Assembly (NCBI RefSeq): GCF_008704205.1
Contig: NZ_VXLC01000026.1
Location: forward strand, 1-64,000
DNA length: 64,000 nucleotides
Origin: Nocardia colli
GTDB taxonomy: Bacteria; Actinomycetota; Actinomycetes; Mycobacteriales; Mycobacteriaceae
Reading direction: 5' to 3'
Made by a program: the position numbers and the translations under genes. Every line of letters begins with the position of its first letter. Position 1 is the stretch's first letter. The notes beneath the pieces were generated by a model. The model worked only from the letters and a program-made list of their open reading frames with translations, had not been told where the DNA came from and made no database searches. Positions 34,867 through 43,039 of this stretch are shown here, piece by piece.

Positions 34867-36098
34867 GCCGGTTGCTCCGCTCGATCCTGATGTGCGGCGA
34901 GACTCGCGTTCAGGGTGTCGGCGAATCGGCGAATCGTGTCGGGCTCCAGGTCGGCGCGCAGCATGAGGCGCAGGCCCGCGCTGCCGCGGCGGATGATCGG
35001 GAAGAAGACGGGCGAGGTGTAGAAGCCCGCGCCGAGCATGTCCCTGGCCACGGCGATGGTGGTGTCCTCCTGGCCGATGCTGACGAAGCGGATGGGCAGC
35101 CCGTCGCCGGCCAGCTCGGTGTCGACCAGCGAGTCGAAGAGCCGAATCCGTTCCTGCAACGCCTTTTGCCGTTCGTCGACCGTGCCGTCGTCATGCAGGT
35201 CGCAGGCCGCGACGATGGCGCCGAGCCCGGCCGTGTTGATCCGCTGGGACCACATCAGCGGGCCGCTGGTGCGCAGCAGGGTGTTCTTCAAGGCGTCGTC
35301 GCCGAGCGCGCCGAAGAAGATGACGCCGCCGCTGGCGCCGAAACCCTTGTTGAGCGAGGCGATTACGAGCGTCTTTTCCCGCCAGCCTTCGTAGGCGCCG
35401 AGAACATATCCCCGCCCCCTCGGGCCGAGGGTCGAAATGCCGTGCGCCTCATCGAAATACAGGAACAGCCCGTACTCGTCCTGGAGGCGGAACAGCTCCG
35501 CCAGCGGCGCTCCCCCGCCCGTGCTGTAGACGCCGTCGGCGATATAGGCGACGTGCGCATGGTTGCGGCACAGCTCTTCCAGCGCGGCAATGTCGTTGTG
35601 CGCAATGGTGATCAGTTCGGTCTCGTCCGCGACGAGCGGTTTCATCGCGTTCAGACAGAAGTGCGCGTTCTTGTCGAAGACGACCAGCGGCGGGTGGCCG
35701 TCGGTGAGCTCGCCGGAGGCCAGCAGCGGCAGGGTCGCCCAGGCCGCGGCGGCGCAGGACGAGACCGTGACGGCCTGTGCGCCGAAGGTCTGCGACAGGC
35801 GTTGCTCGGCCTCCTCCAGCAGTGCGAGCCGGATTCGCATGCGCGAAATGGAGGAATTGATGGTCGCGGTTTCCTCGAGTCCGCGGTGGGCGCCCGCGAC
35901 GATGCGCGGGTCGCTGTCCAGGCCGAGGTAGGAGTAGGACGAGAAGTTGACGATCGTGCGGCCGTCACGGTCGTGCACGTGTCCGTCGCGCATGTCCGCT
36001 GCGACGATGTCGACCAGGCCGTGAGCTGCGCTGTCGTCCCAGAAGGAGTTGCTCAGTTGCAACTGCCGCCGGACGTTGGCGAATTGATGAGTAACCAT
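34863..36098 (-). CDS. Alpha-oxoamine synthase family PLP enzyme (BioF/KBL/CqsA-like)
   Basis: 411 aa. This family condenses an amino acid with an acyl-CoA, losing CO2, to give an alpha-aminoketone. Motifs: NFSSYSYLGLDSDPRIVAGA, then SSISRMRIRLALLEEAEQRLSQTFGAQ, YFDEAHGISTLGPRGRG (Asp binding the PLP nitrogen, His stacking), and SLNKGFGASGG with the Schiff-base lysine at Lys251. ATG at 36098 is preceded by GGAAATAAGGGGA; the longer open frame to 37070 lies inside the MFS gene. It is followed without a gap by the carboxylase chains. Which amino acid and acyl-CoA it uses is unknown. BioF, KBL and ALAS roles are all less likely in this context because no biotin, threonine or haem genes are near. 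Confidence 0.9.
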   Translation of the reverse strand: MVTHQFANVRRQLQLSNSFWDDSAAHGLVDIVAADMRDGHVHDRDGRTIVNFSSYSYLGLDSDPRIVAGAHRGLEETATINSSISRMRIRLALLEEAEQRLSQTFGAQAVTVSSCAAAAWATLPLLASGELTDGHPPLVVFDKNAHFCLNAMKPLVADETELITIAHNDIAALEELCRNHAHVAYIADGVYSTGGGAPLAELFRLQDEYGLFLYFDEAHGISTLGPRGRGYVLGAYEGWREKTLVIASLNKGFGASGGVIFFGALGDDALKNTLLRTSGPLMWSQRINTAGLGAIVAACDLHDDGTVDERQKALQERIRLFDSLVDTELAGDGLPIRFVSIGQEDTTIAVARDMLGAGFYTSPVFFPIIRRGSAGLRLMLRADLEPDTIRRFADTLNASLAAHQDRAEQPA

Positions 36099-36139
36099 TC
36101 CCCTTATTTCCTTCGTTGGCGTGCACGTCGATCGGTGAA

Positions 36140-37345
36140 TCAGGAAGTGGCGGCGGGCTTCTCCGGTGCCGCCACGATGAATACGTTCGCCAAGGCGAGC
36201 AGGCTGATCGCGGTGGACCAGGCGATCAGCCCGGTCAGCGACGGTCCGGCCAGCGAGGCGATGCCCGCCAGGCCCTGCTGGATCAGCGCGCACCAGGTGA
36301 CCGCGATCGCGGCGCCGGAGACGAGATGGCTGACCGCGTGCGCGGCGCTGTTCGGGAACAGGGTCGCCTGGCCGAACGTGGTCGCGATGTAGCCGGCGAG
36401 AAAGACCGGAAGTGCGATCGCCCGAGGGGAATCGAAGACCCAGACCACGGTGATCAGCACGCATCCGGCGAGCATGATCCACGCGCCCTGCCGCATCATG
36501 GCGTGCGCCCCGACGCGGCGCACGGTGCGCCGCACATAGGTCGCACCGGCCAGGTAGGCCGCGCCGTACAGGACGCCGAAGAGGCCGAATACCCACGGCT
36601 GCAACGAGAATCGGTCGGTGAAGATGAACGCCGACTTCTGCTGGATCATGACGATGACGGCGAATCCGATGCCGCCGGCGACCGCGCTGGCGACGAAGTT
36701 CCGATCGCCGATCAGCCTGCGCACCGTGCCCTTGGCCGGGGACTTCGCCTCCGGCTTCGGCAGCGAGATCCGCAGGGCGAGCGCGACGGGTACCGCGGCG
36801 AGCACGGCCAGCACCGCGAAGCCGTACCGCCAGCCGACCGTCGAGGTGAGGACGCCGCCGACCACCTGCCCGCCGCCGAGCGCGACGACGAACGCCATCG
36901 ACAGCAGCGAAAGCTGGCGCGCGAGTTCGGCGCCCGAGAACAGGTCCTTGATCATCATCCGGGCGACGACGGCGATGCCGCCCGCGCCGATCGCCTGCAC
37001 CACCCGCAGGCCGAGCAACTCCGGCGCGTTCGTGATCAGCGCGAGGCCCGCGCTGGCGAGGATGAAACACAGTCCGGCCGCCACGAACGCGGGCACCCGG
37101 CCGAATCGTTCCGCCGCCCGTCCCCAGGCGACCACGGGCAGCGCCGCGAACACCACGAAGACCGCCACCGACAGCTGCAGTGTCGCGTCGCCGGCCCCGA
37201 TGTCGGCGCCCAGCGCGGGCATGCTCGGGAGATAGATGGTGGTCGCCATTTGCGCCGCGGCGACCGCGCTACACGCGGTCAGCACGATGGAACGGCTTCC
37301 TACCGGCGGGGCTGCGACGCTCCCGGATTCCTGCCGCACAGCCAA
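36140..37345 (-). CDS. MFS efflux transporter, Bcr/CflA-like
   Basis: 401 aa with about 12 membrane spans. Motif A-like loop WGRAAERFGRVPAFVAAGL between spans 2 and 3; QMATTIYLPSMPALGADIG in the first span is typical of Bcr/CflA drug exporters; LGLRVVQAIGAGGIAVVARMMI and ALGGGQVVGGVLTSTVGWRYGF follow. Start is TTG at 37345, right after an AGGGGGGA ribosome site, or GTG at 37339. First gene of the operon, about 40 bp ahead of the alpha-oxoamine synthase, so it probably exports that pathway's product or gives self-resistance. Confidence 0.9.
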   Translation of the reverse strand: MAVRQESGSVAAPPVGSRSIVLTACSAVAAAQMATTIYLPSMPALGADIGAGDATLQLSVAVFVVFAALPVVAWGRAAERFGRVPAFVAAGLCFILASAGLALITNAPELLGLRVVQAIGAGGIAVVARMMIKDLFSGAELARQLSLLSMAFVVALGGGQVVGGVLTSTVGWRYGFAVLAVLAAVPVALALRISLPKPEAKSPAKGTVRRLIGDRNFVASAVAGGIGFAVIVMIQQKSAFIFTDRFSLQPWVFGLFGVLYGAAYLAGATYVRRTVRRVGAHAMMRQGAWIMLAGCVLITVVWVFDSPRAIALPVFLAGYIATTFGQATLFPNSAAHAVSHLVSGAAIAVTWCALIQQGLAGIASLAGPSLTGLIAWSTAISLLALANVFIVAAPEKPAATS

Positions 37346-37832
37346 TTCAGTCCCCCCTACCCAATAGAGTTGCGCCGCAGGTCAGTCGAGGCCCGGCAGG
37401 ACAACGTCGATTGTCCGATTTTCGGACCTGAGGATATGGATACCCCGACCGAAGGCGGCGGCGCGAGGGTTAAAATCCGCTTGATTCTGCCGGAAGGCTT
37501 TGTCGCCCAGCGGGTTTCGCGTATGCGCGCAGGACCTTCCCCGGCCCGGTACGGCGCGGCATCCGTCAAGCCCCTGAATCCTTGGGCTGTCGAGGTCCAC
37601 GACAGTCCGGGCAGCGGTACGGTCGGTTTTCTATACCGTCTACACTCCCGCGGCATTCCCCAGTCGGATCCCCAGTCAGCTTGCTTCATCTAGACAGTGC
37701 ATTCTGCACATAATCATTATACCAATCAGAAGCATCTGAATTTCGGATGACTGGTTCGTTATTTCACTGCTCGCTGCCACGTCCGGCACATTGCGGTCGT
37801 CCGTGCGCCCGAAATATTCACGAGGAACAGCG
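37346..37832. other. Divergent intergenic region, likely control region of the MFS/AONS operon
   Basis: About 490 bp without a convincing gene. It contains several palindromic elements: GTCCG-atttt-CGGAC at 37413-37427, about 70 bp upstream of the MFS start; ACGGT-n11-ACCGT at 37619-37639; and the AT-rich ATAATCATTAT at 37710-37720. Any of these could be an operator for the leftward operon or the rightward secreted-protein gene. Confidence 0.5.
37710..37720. promoter_or_regulatory. AT-rich palindrome resembling the core of a Zur/Fur-family box
   Basis: ATAATCATTAT is a perfect ATAAT-n-ATTAT palindrome inside GC-rich DNA. It matches the inner 11 bases of a TGATAATCATTATCA-type Zur operator (recalled from memory) but lacks the outer TG/CA pairs. 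It lies 113 bp upstream of the secreted-protein start and 365 bp from the MFS start. Confidence 0.3.
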
Positions 37833-38552
37833 ATGAGAACACATTCGGCAAAATCCCTTCGTATAACCACAATTGCGGCCCTTGCGTCACTGACACTGGC
37901 GCCCGCGCTGCTGGCGGGGCCTGCTTCGGCGGATCCGGTGACGGTCAATTTCCAGTGCCAGGCCAAGCCGCCGATCGGCGCGCCGCAGGAATCCACGATG
38001 GCCATGCAGGTCAACGGCACGGCACCGGCAACCGCGACGCCAGGCTCCGCGGTGGCCATCAATCTGGTTGCGGGACAGGGACAGATTCCCGCGAATCAGG
38101 GCGGATACAAGATCAATTATGTGCGTGACCTGAAATTGATCGCGCCGTTCCCGACCAATTCCACCTACGTGTCCTCGTCGCTGTCCGGCGGCACCGTCCA
38201 CGCGACGATCGACACCAGTGGAGGCAACGCGGCGATCAAGGTGACCGACCGGCTGCCCGGCGGCTCGACCTTCACGTTGCCGGCGCTCGCCGTGAACGTG
38301 AAGGCAGGCAACTCCGGCTCGATCACGACCACGCTGGCCGGTACCAGCTACACGAATCCGGGCTTGACCATGGTCGTCAACGCGCAGGCGGGCCCGTTCG
38401 CGGTGAACGTCCCGGTGTCCTGTTATCCGTCGCCGGCACCGATCTTCACCACGACCGTCATCGGATCCGCGGCGGCCCCCCAGCCTGCCGCACCGAGCGC
38501 GCCCGGAACCTTCACCCTGCTCCCGGAACTCGGCCTGGGCCAGGCGAAGTAA
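37833..38552 (+). CDS. Secreted protein of unknown function
   Basis: 239 aa from ATG 37833 (AGGA lies 10-13 bp upstream). Signal peptide TTIAALASLTLAPALLAGPASA with cleavage expected before DPVTVNFQCQA. The mature protein is rich in Gly, Thr, Asn and Val and looks all-beta. Two cysteines lie near its two ends (NFQCQAK and VPVSCYPS) and could form a disulfide. A Pro/Ala-rich tail (AAAPQPAAPSAPG) ends in TFTLLPELGLGQAK. The pattern recalls secreted immunoglobulin-like or lipid-binding proteins of Nocardia and Rhodococcus, but I cannot name a family. It is followed by a strong terminator, so it is transcribed alone. Confidence 0.75.
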   Translation: MRTHSAKSLRITTIAALASLTLAPALLAGPASADPVTVNFQCQAKPPIGAPQESTMAMQVNGTAPATATPGSAVAINLVAGQGQIPANQGGYKINYVRDLKLIAPFPTNSTYVSSSLSGGTVHATIDTSGGNAAIKVTDRLPGGSTFTLPALAVNVKAGNSGSITTTLAGTSYTNPGLTMVVNAQAGPFAVNVPVSCYPSPAPIFTTTVIGSAAAPQPAAPSAPGTFTLLPELGLGQAK

Positions 38553-38564
38553 CCATCACGGTCA

Positions 38565-38599
38565 GTGCGGTATCGACGGGCGCCCACTCGATACCGCAC
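38565..38599 (+). terminator. Strong hairpin terminator
   Basis: Perfect 12-bp stem GTGCGGTATCGA / TCGATACCGCAC around an 11-nt loop that itself contains GGGCGCCC. It begins 12 bp after the stop of the secreted-protein gene. No T-run follows. Confidence 0.85.
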
Positions 38600-38847
38600 C
38601 CGGCGCACAAATCAGGCCGTCGCGGATCTCGACACTCCTGCGTCGAGTCGCGAATTCTGGCTGCCTGCTTACTGTTTGACCGGCGGTAAAACCGGATACT
38701 TTCGGTTTCCTTTGCGCAACAATGCCTTCGATTTCGGCATCGACGTAGCGCGCGGTCCGGTTCGCGAGCTAATCTCCCCGCACCATAAAGATCGAACGGG
38801 AATGCGACACAGGCCTTCCCGTGATTCTCCGAGGGGAGATCCCCGTC

Positions 38848-39852
38848 ATGCGAGTCGCCATCCGAACAATTGTCGCGTCAACGGTTCTGCTTTTCGCACC
38901 AGCCGTAGCGCAGGCCGAGCAACCCGTGCCACCGGGCGGCTGCTCGGCGATTTCCTTCCCGCAACCGCCATTGGGAAACCTGGCCGCGACCCTGTGCCTG
39001 CCGAGCACCGCGACGAACACCGTCATGGTGCTGCTGCCCGGTTCCAACTACAACCACACCTATTGGGATTTCCTCTACCATCCGGAGACCTATAGTTTTC
39101 GGCGGGCGATGAACAATGTGGGGTACGCGACCCTGGTCGTGGATCGGTTCGGCACGGGTGCCAGCAGCAGGCCGCCCAGCGCGCTGCTGACCGCGACGAC
39201 CTCGGTGGTCGCCCTGCACGAGCTCGTCGGCGCGCTGCGCCAGGGACAACTGGGCGGGCATGCCTTCGGCAAGGTCGTTACCGGCGGGCACTCGCTCAGT
39301 TCCGGGATCGCCGTCAACGAGGCCAGTACCCATCACGATGTGGACGGCGTTCTGCTCACCGGCTTTTCGCACAGCCTGGACGTGGTCGGCGTGACCGCCG
39401 TCGTGGCCACCTATCAAGCGGCCGCGGCGGACCCCAAGTTCGCGGGGCAGGGCTACGACCCCGGCTATCAGACGACGCGGCCCGGCACCCGCGCCGCCGA
39501 TTTCCACGGTGCAGGCGCCGATCCCCAGGTGGTCGCCACCGACGAGGCGACCAAGGACGTCTTCGCGCTGACCGAGTATCCCGACGGACTCACCTCCACC
39601 GTGCCGCCGATCACCAACACCATCAACGTCCCGGTGCTGGTCGTGAACGGAAGCTCGGATCGGTTGTGCCTCAACGCCTGCGCGAACACGGCGACCCTGA
39701 CCGCCGAGGAAGCGCCATACTTCAACTCCGCCGCCCGGTTACGCGCGTTCGTCCTCCCGAACAGCGGGCATTCGGTCAATCTGGCCCCGAACACCGCGGA
39801 ATATCAAGCCGCCGTGAGTGATTGGATGAACTCGACGGTCCTGTCCCCGTAG
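38848..39852 (+). CDS. Secreted alpha/beta hydrolase (lipase/esterase-like)
   Basis: 334 aa from ATG 38848, with GAGGGGAG about 10 bp upstream. Signal peptide TIVASTVLLFAPAVAQA, cleavage expected before EQPVPPGG. Alpha/beta-hydrolase features: an oxyanion-type start VMVLLPGSNYNHTYWDFLYHP, the nucleophile elbow GGHSLSSG (Ser), an acid candidate in VNGSSDRLCLNAC, and the catalytic His in LPNSGHSVNLAPN. Four cysteines suggest disulfides. It probably hydrolyses an ester or amide outside the cell; the substrate is unknown. It is transcribed alone, between two hairpin terminators. Confidence 0.85.
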   Translation: MRVAIRTIVASTVLLFAPAVAQAEQPVPPGGCSAISFPQPPLGNLAATLCLPSTATNTVMVLLPGSNYNHTYWDFLYHPETYSFRRAMNNVGYATLVVDRFGTGASSRPPSALLTATTSVVALHELVGALRQGQLGGHAFGKVVTGGHSLSSGIAVNEASTHHDVDGVLLTGFSHSLDVVGVTAVVATYQAAAADPKFAGQGYDPGYQTTRPGTRAADFHGAGADPQVVATDEATKDVFALTEYPDGLTSTVPPITNTINVPVLVVNGSSDRLCLNACANTATLTAEEAPYFNSAARLRAFVLPNSGHSVNLAPNTAEYQAAVSDWMNSTVLSP

Positions 39853-39888
39853 AGTCGAATCCGGCTGTCCGACAATATGTTTCCCGAT

Positions 39889-39922
39889 CCCGCGTCGACC
39901 CGCCCATCGGCTTCGACGCGGG
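39889..39922 (+). terminator. Hairpin terminator after the secreted hydrolase
   Basis: Perfect 10-bp stem CCCGCGTCGA / TCGACGCGGG with a 14-nt loop, starting about 37 bp past the stop codon. Confidence 0.75.
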
Positions 39923-40089
39923 GTCCGGGGAATCTCGACGCCGGGTTGCCCGCCTTCCGTAGCGCGGGTCGTAGGCATGATTCCCGCTTGCCGCAAATAG
40001 CGGACACTTGCTGACCGCTACTGGTGACATCGTGGATTCGTCGCCGGAAATCTCCGGTGGCGAACTCGCTTGTGAAGGACTGGAACATC

Positions 40090-40557
40090 ATGTCGCTCAA
40101 TGCTGTTGCTCATTTGAACTTCCACGGGCAGGCCCGGGAAGCGCTCGAGTTCTATCGGTCGGTGTTCGGTGGGGAGCTCACTATTGCCACTTATGCCGAC
40201 TTCGGGATGCCCGCCGAGGTGCCCGGGGCGACGAATGTGGTGTTCGGGCAGGTTGTCGCGGACAACGGTTTTCGGGTGATGGCGTATGACGTGCCGGGGC
40301 GAGACGCACCTGCCGGGCCGGTCACGCCCAGTACGCGCCGGGAGAACGGCACCACGATCACCGAGGAGCGGTTCTTCCTTTCCGTCCGAGGTGGGAGCGT
40401 CGACGAGGTCACGCCGGTGTGGGAGGGGCTCGCCAAGGGCGCGACCGTGATCGAGCCGTTCGGTCCGGCCCAGTGGGCGCCCGCCTTCGGGATGCTGGCC
40501 GATCGATTCGGGGTCACCTGGATCGTCGACGTCACGGCGGAGTACACCCCGGCCTGA
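40090..40557 (+). CDS. VOC-superfamily protein, PhnB-like
   Basis: 155 aa from ATG 40090 (AAGGA 9-13 bp upstream); the open frame back to 40024 lacks a start signal. Vicinal-oxygen-chelate fold of the PhnB/3-demethylubiquinone-methyltransferase-like type: NFHGQAREALEFYRSVFGGELTIATYADFG at the start and AFGMLADRFGVTWIVDVT at the end. The substrate is unknown; many such proteins have no proven activity. Single gene followed by a strong terminator. Confidence 0.85.
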   Translation: MSLNAVAHLNFHGQAREALEFYRSVFGGELTIATYADFGMPAEVPGATNVVFGQVVADNGFRVMAYDVPGRDAPAGPVTPSTRRENGTTITEERFFLSVRGGSVDEVTPVWEGLAKGATVIEPFGPAQWAPAFGMLADRFGVTWIVDVTAEYTPA

Positions 40558-40564
40558 CCGGTCC

Positions 40565-40591
40565 GTGGGGGTGCGCCCGCCGCACCCCCAC
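40565..40591 (+). terminator. Hairpin terminator after the PhnB-like gene
   Basis: Perfect 11-bp stem GTGGGGGTGCG / CGCACCCCCAC with a 5-nt loop (cccgc), 7 bp past the stop codon. Confidence 0.85.
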
Positions 40592-40748
40592 CATCCGGAC
40601 GAAACCCGAGCGAACCCGCCGCTCTGCTGTGCCAGGAAGTCTTCCGGCAGAACACCTTTGACGAGAAGCCGGCCCGGGAGCCCCGGAAATAGGGGCAGAG
40701 GTGGAACTCGATGGGCGATACCATCTGCGTCTACGCACTACACACACC

Positions 40749-40835
40749 ATGGATAGTGCGCCCGGGGAGAATTCGGTGCCAGAAGAAAAGACGCAGGGCA
40801 GAACAGCCCGCACAGATAGCGGGCACGCGCGGTGA
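40749..40835 (+). CDS. Possible 28-aa leader ORF coupled to the EspC-like gene
   Basis: ATG at 40749 gives 28 codons. An internal GTG at 40776 with a GGGGAG ribosome site gives 19 codons. Either way the TGA overlaps the GTG start of the EspC-like gene (GTGA). The peptide is hydrophilic (PEEKTQGRTARTDSGHAR). The downstream gene has no ribosome site of its own, so coupled translation through this leader is plausible. Unrecognised; it could also be a vestige. Confidence 0.4.
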   Translation: MDSAPGENSVPEEKTQGRTARTDSGHAR

Positions 40836-41119
40836 GCGGGTTCGAGGTCGAGATCAGCCAGCTGAAGGATGCGGCCAAGGCGGCGGGCTCCGCCGAGACC
40901 CAGGCCAAGGTGGTGAACCCGGGTACCGGCTTGGACGCGATCGCGACCGCCTTGCCGGGTGGGGACGCGGCGAAGAACGCGCCCAAGCTGGCGACGACGT
41001 TCAACGAACGCTCGACGGGGTGGGCGGACGAGATCGGCAAGTGGAGCGGAACGATCGCATCGGCCGCGCAGTTGTACACCGACAATGAAAAAGAAGCCGA
41101 AAGTGCGTTCGGGCCATGA
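40832..41119 (+). CDS. EspC-like type VII secretion-associated protein (WXG100-like size)
   Basis: 95 aa from GTG 40832. All-helical composition without a signal peptide. It matches the EspC/ESX-1 secretion-associated pattern: FEVEISQLKDAAKAAGS, a central loop VVNPGTGLDAIATALPGGDAA, then LATTFNERSTGWADEIGKWSGTIASAAQLYTDNE. Such proteins are exported by type VII systems, usually as a partner of a larger neighbouring substrate. Its stop overlaps the ATG of the next gene, supporting that partnership. No ESX ATPase or EccB-E genes are in the window, so the secretion machine would be encoded elsewhere. Confidence 0.8.
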   Translation: MSGFEVEISQLKDAAKAAGSAETQAKVVNPGTGLDAIATALPGGDAAKNAPKLATTFNERSTGWADEIGKWSGTIASAAQLYTDNEKEAESAFGP

Positions 41120-42510
41120 CGATCAGCTACCACGACGTCCGCAAATGGGATGCCGGCGCACTCGACACCACGGCCAAGAACCTGCGCGGGCGGCGGGACA
41201 AACTCATCGGGTTGCAGGACGAGCTCGACGACGCCAGGCGGCTGCCCCAGTGGCACGGCCCCGCGAGCGATAAGGCACGCAGTTCACTGGGAACCACGCG
41301 GAACAACGCCGAGATCCTGATCGCGGAACTGTCCGCCGTCGACCGTGCCCTGCAAGATGTTTCCGACGACGTCACCGCCCTGAAGAACCGGGTCGCCAAC
41401 AACGACGCCCTCGCCGACACCTACCAGTTCGGCATCGCCGCCGACGGCGCGATCGTGGACAACAAACCCGCCGATCCCCCGCCGAAGTCGCGGACCGAGG
41501 CCGAAGATCGCGCCGAGATCCGACGCCACCGCGAAACCATCCGGCAACAGCTGATCACCGAAACCAAGGCGATCCTCACCACGGCGCACAACATCGACGC
41601 CGGCCTCGCCGCGGTGATGCAACTCGCGCAGGACCGCAAGATCAGCGACCACGGCGCGACCACCCTGGACGACGCCAGGAAGGGTGGCGAGATCGACGCC
41701 CAGGTGGCCGAGCTGGAGCAGGCGCTGCGCGACGCCGGGCTGCTGACCGGGCCGCCGGTGACCGGCTACTACCGGCAGTGGCTCGAAAACGCGGTGCGCC
41801 GGGGCGTTTCGCTCGACACGATCAAGCAGATCATCTCCGAACACCACATCACGCCGGAGGATTTCAAGATCCTCGACGGGATGGAGGAGATCCGCGAGGA
41901 CGCGGACGGGGACGGGATCTTCAAGTCGTTCTTCCTGATGCCGACCAACATCAGCGCGGCCGACGCCGCCAAGGCGGTGCGGATGACGTATATCTTGAAC
42001 GCGGGCACCGACTACGGCAAAGACCATCCGACCGACTTCCCGCCGACCCCGTACAGCTCCGCGGAACTGCGGCGCATCACCGAGCGGCAAGGGAAGAACG
42101 ACTGGAGCTACAACGAAGATGTCGGGTTCGTGCACGGCAACGGTGGGCGGTTGGTGACCACGCCGAACGGCATGATGATGGGCTTGGGCGGCAATCTGAT
42201 CCAGGACCAGTTCAGCCAGAACGGTGGAACTACCTGGGGCGATACGTTCATGCTGAACGTCGATGACGCAAAGGATCCGGCGCAGCAGATTCGCGAGGTG
42301 GCGAGGTCGGGTCACGCGTGGTACGAAAACGATAACGGCCCGTACCAGGGCAAACTCGACCTGGACCGGTATCTGCATCACGAGGAGCGCCATTCTCAGC
42401 AGTGGGCCGAAGAGGGCTACACGGGTTTCCTCGCCTCCTACGTGTGGGAGCAGGTCACCGGCGGTAACGAGACCGAGGAGGACGCGGGGCTTGCCGATGG
42501 CGGGTATTAG
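41116..42510 (+). CDS. Putative type VII substrate with C-terminal HExxH (zincin-like) domain
   Basis: 464 aa. Residues 1-210 are helical coiled-coil-like and resemble WXG/LXG export domains (DVRKWDAGALDTTAKNLRGRRDKL, then LIAELSAVDRALQDVSDDVTALKNRV). A middle part (about 215-330) has YRQWLENAVRRGVSLDTIKQIISEHH. The end carries HHEERHSQQWAEEGY, a HExxH zinc-protease motif at His422-His426. It is followed by NETEEDAGLADGGY, where an acidic residue could be the third ligand. There is no Sec signal. The layout fits a polymorphic toxin or exported peptidase moved by a type VII system. It overlaps the EspC-like gene (ATGA) and the next lipoprotein gene. Enzyme activity is inferred from one motif. 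Confidence 0.75.
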   Translation: MTISYHDVRKWDAGALDTTAKNLRGRRDKLIGLQDELDDARRLPQWHGPASDKARSSLGTTRNNAEILIAELSAVDRALQDVSDDVTALKNRVANNDALADTYQFGIAADGAIVDNKPADPPPKSRTEAEDRAEIRRHRETIRQQLITETKAILTTAHNIDAGLAAVMQLAQDRKISDHGATTLDDARKGGEIDAQVAELEQALRDAGLLTGPPVTGYYRQWLENAVRRGVSLDTIKQIISEHHITPEDFKILDGMEEIREDADGDGIFKSFFLMPTNISAADAAKAVRMTYILNAGTDYGKDHPTDFPPTPYSSAELRRITERQGKNDWSYNEDVGFVHGNGGRLVTTPNGMMMGLGGNLIQDQFSQNGGTTWGDTFMLNVDDAKDPAQQIREVARSGHAWYENDNGPYQGKLDLDRYLHHEERHSQQWAEEGYTGFLASYVWEQVTGGNETEEDAGLADGGY

Positions 42511-43039
42511 GTGGCCGCAAGTCGCCTGCGCTGCCTTGCTGGTGGCGGCGGTGACCGCGGCGTGCGACAGCAAGGCGCAGTTCGAGCCGTCGCTGCCGCC
42601 GGCGGCCGGGTTCCGCGTCGATGACGGGGTACTGAAACTGTGGACGGGCACCCCGTGCGCGGGCGTCACCGGCCTGACGTTGATCTTCGACTCCGGCACC
42701 GAGAAGAGCACGGAGCAGCGGTGGACCGCGCCGCCGCCGGGGGTGCCGGTGGAGCGCATGGATCTGCTGCCGACTGCCGACGGCTCCGATGGACCGCTCC
42801 AGGTCCAGAAACCGCTGCCCGCCGGCTACGACTGGACCAAGGCCGGCTCGCTCAACTTCTCCGTCGACGGTCCCGAGGCAAACGGTGCCAGGGTCGACCT
42901 CGGCCAGGTCCTGCGCGAGTCGGCCCGGCACCCGTCCGGAAGTTACCTGTTCGGCCCACAGGGCTGGATGGACGCGGCGAAAGTCCAACAGGAGAACCAG
43001 AAGTCGTTTCTGACCGTCTGCACTCCTGACCCGAAATGA
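42497..43039 (+). CDS. Lipoprotein of the type VII/HExxH operon
   Basis: 180 aa from ATG 42497, overlapping the HExxH gene by 14 bp. Lipoprotein signal with lipobox VTAAC (Cys23). The mature part contains GFRVDDGVLKLWTGTPCAGVTGLTLIF, EQRWTAPPPGVPVERMDLLP and SGSYLFGPQGWMDAAKVQQEN, with a final KSFLTVCTPD; two cysteines could form a disulfide. Unrecognised family. As a surface lipoprotein encoded immediately after a possible exported protease, it could be an immunity or docking protein, which is only an inference. Its stop overlaps the next gene (ATGA). Confidence 0.75.
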   Translation: MAGIRWPQVACAALLVAAVTAACDSKAQFEPSLPPAAGFRVDDGVLKLWTGTPCAGVTGLTLIFDSGTEKSTEQRWTAPPPGVPVERMDLLPTADGSDGPLQVQKPLPAGYDWTKAGSLNFSVDGPEANGARVDLGQVLRESARHPSGSYLFGPQGWMDAAKVQQENQKSFLTVCTPDPK

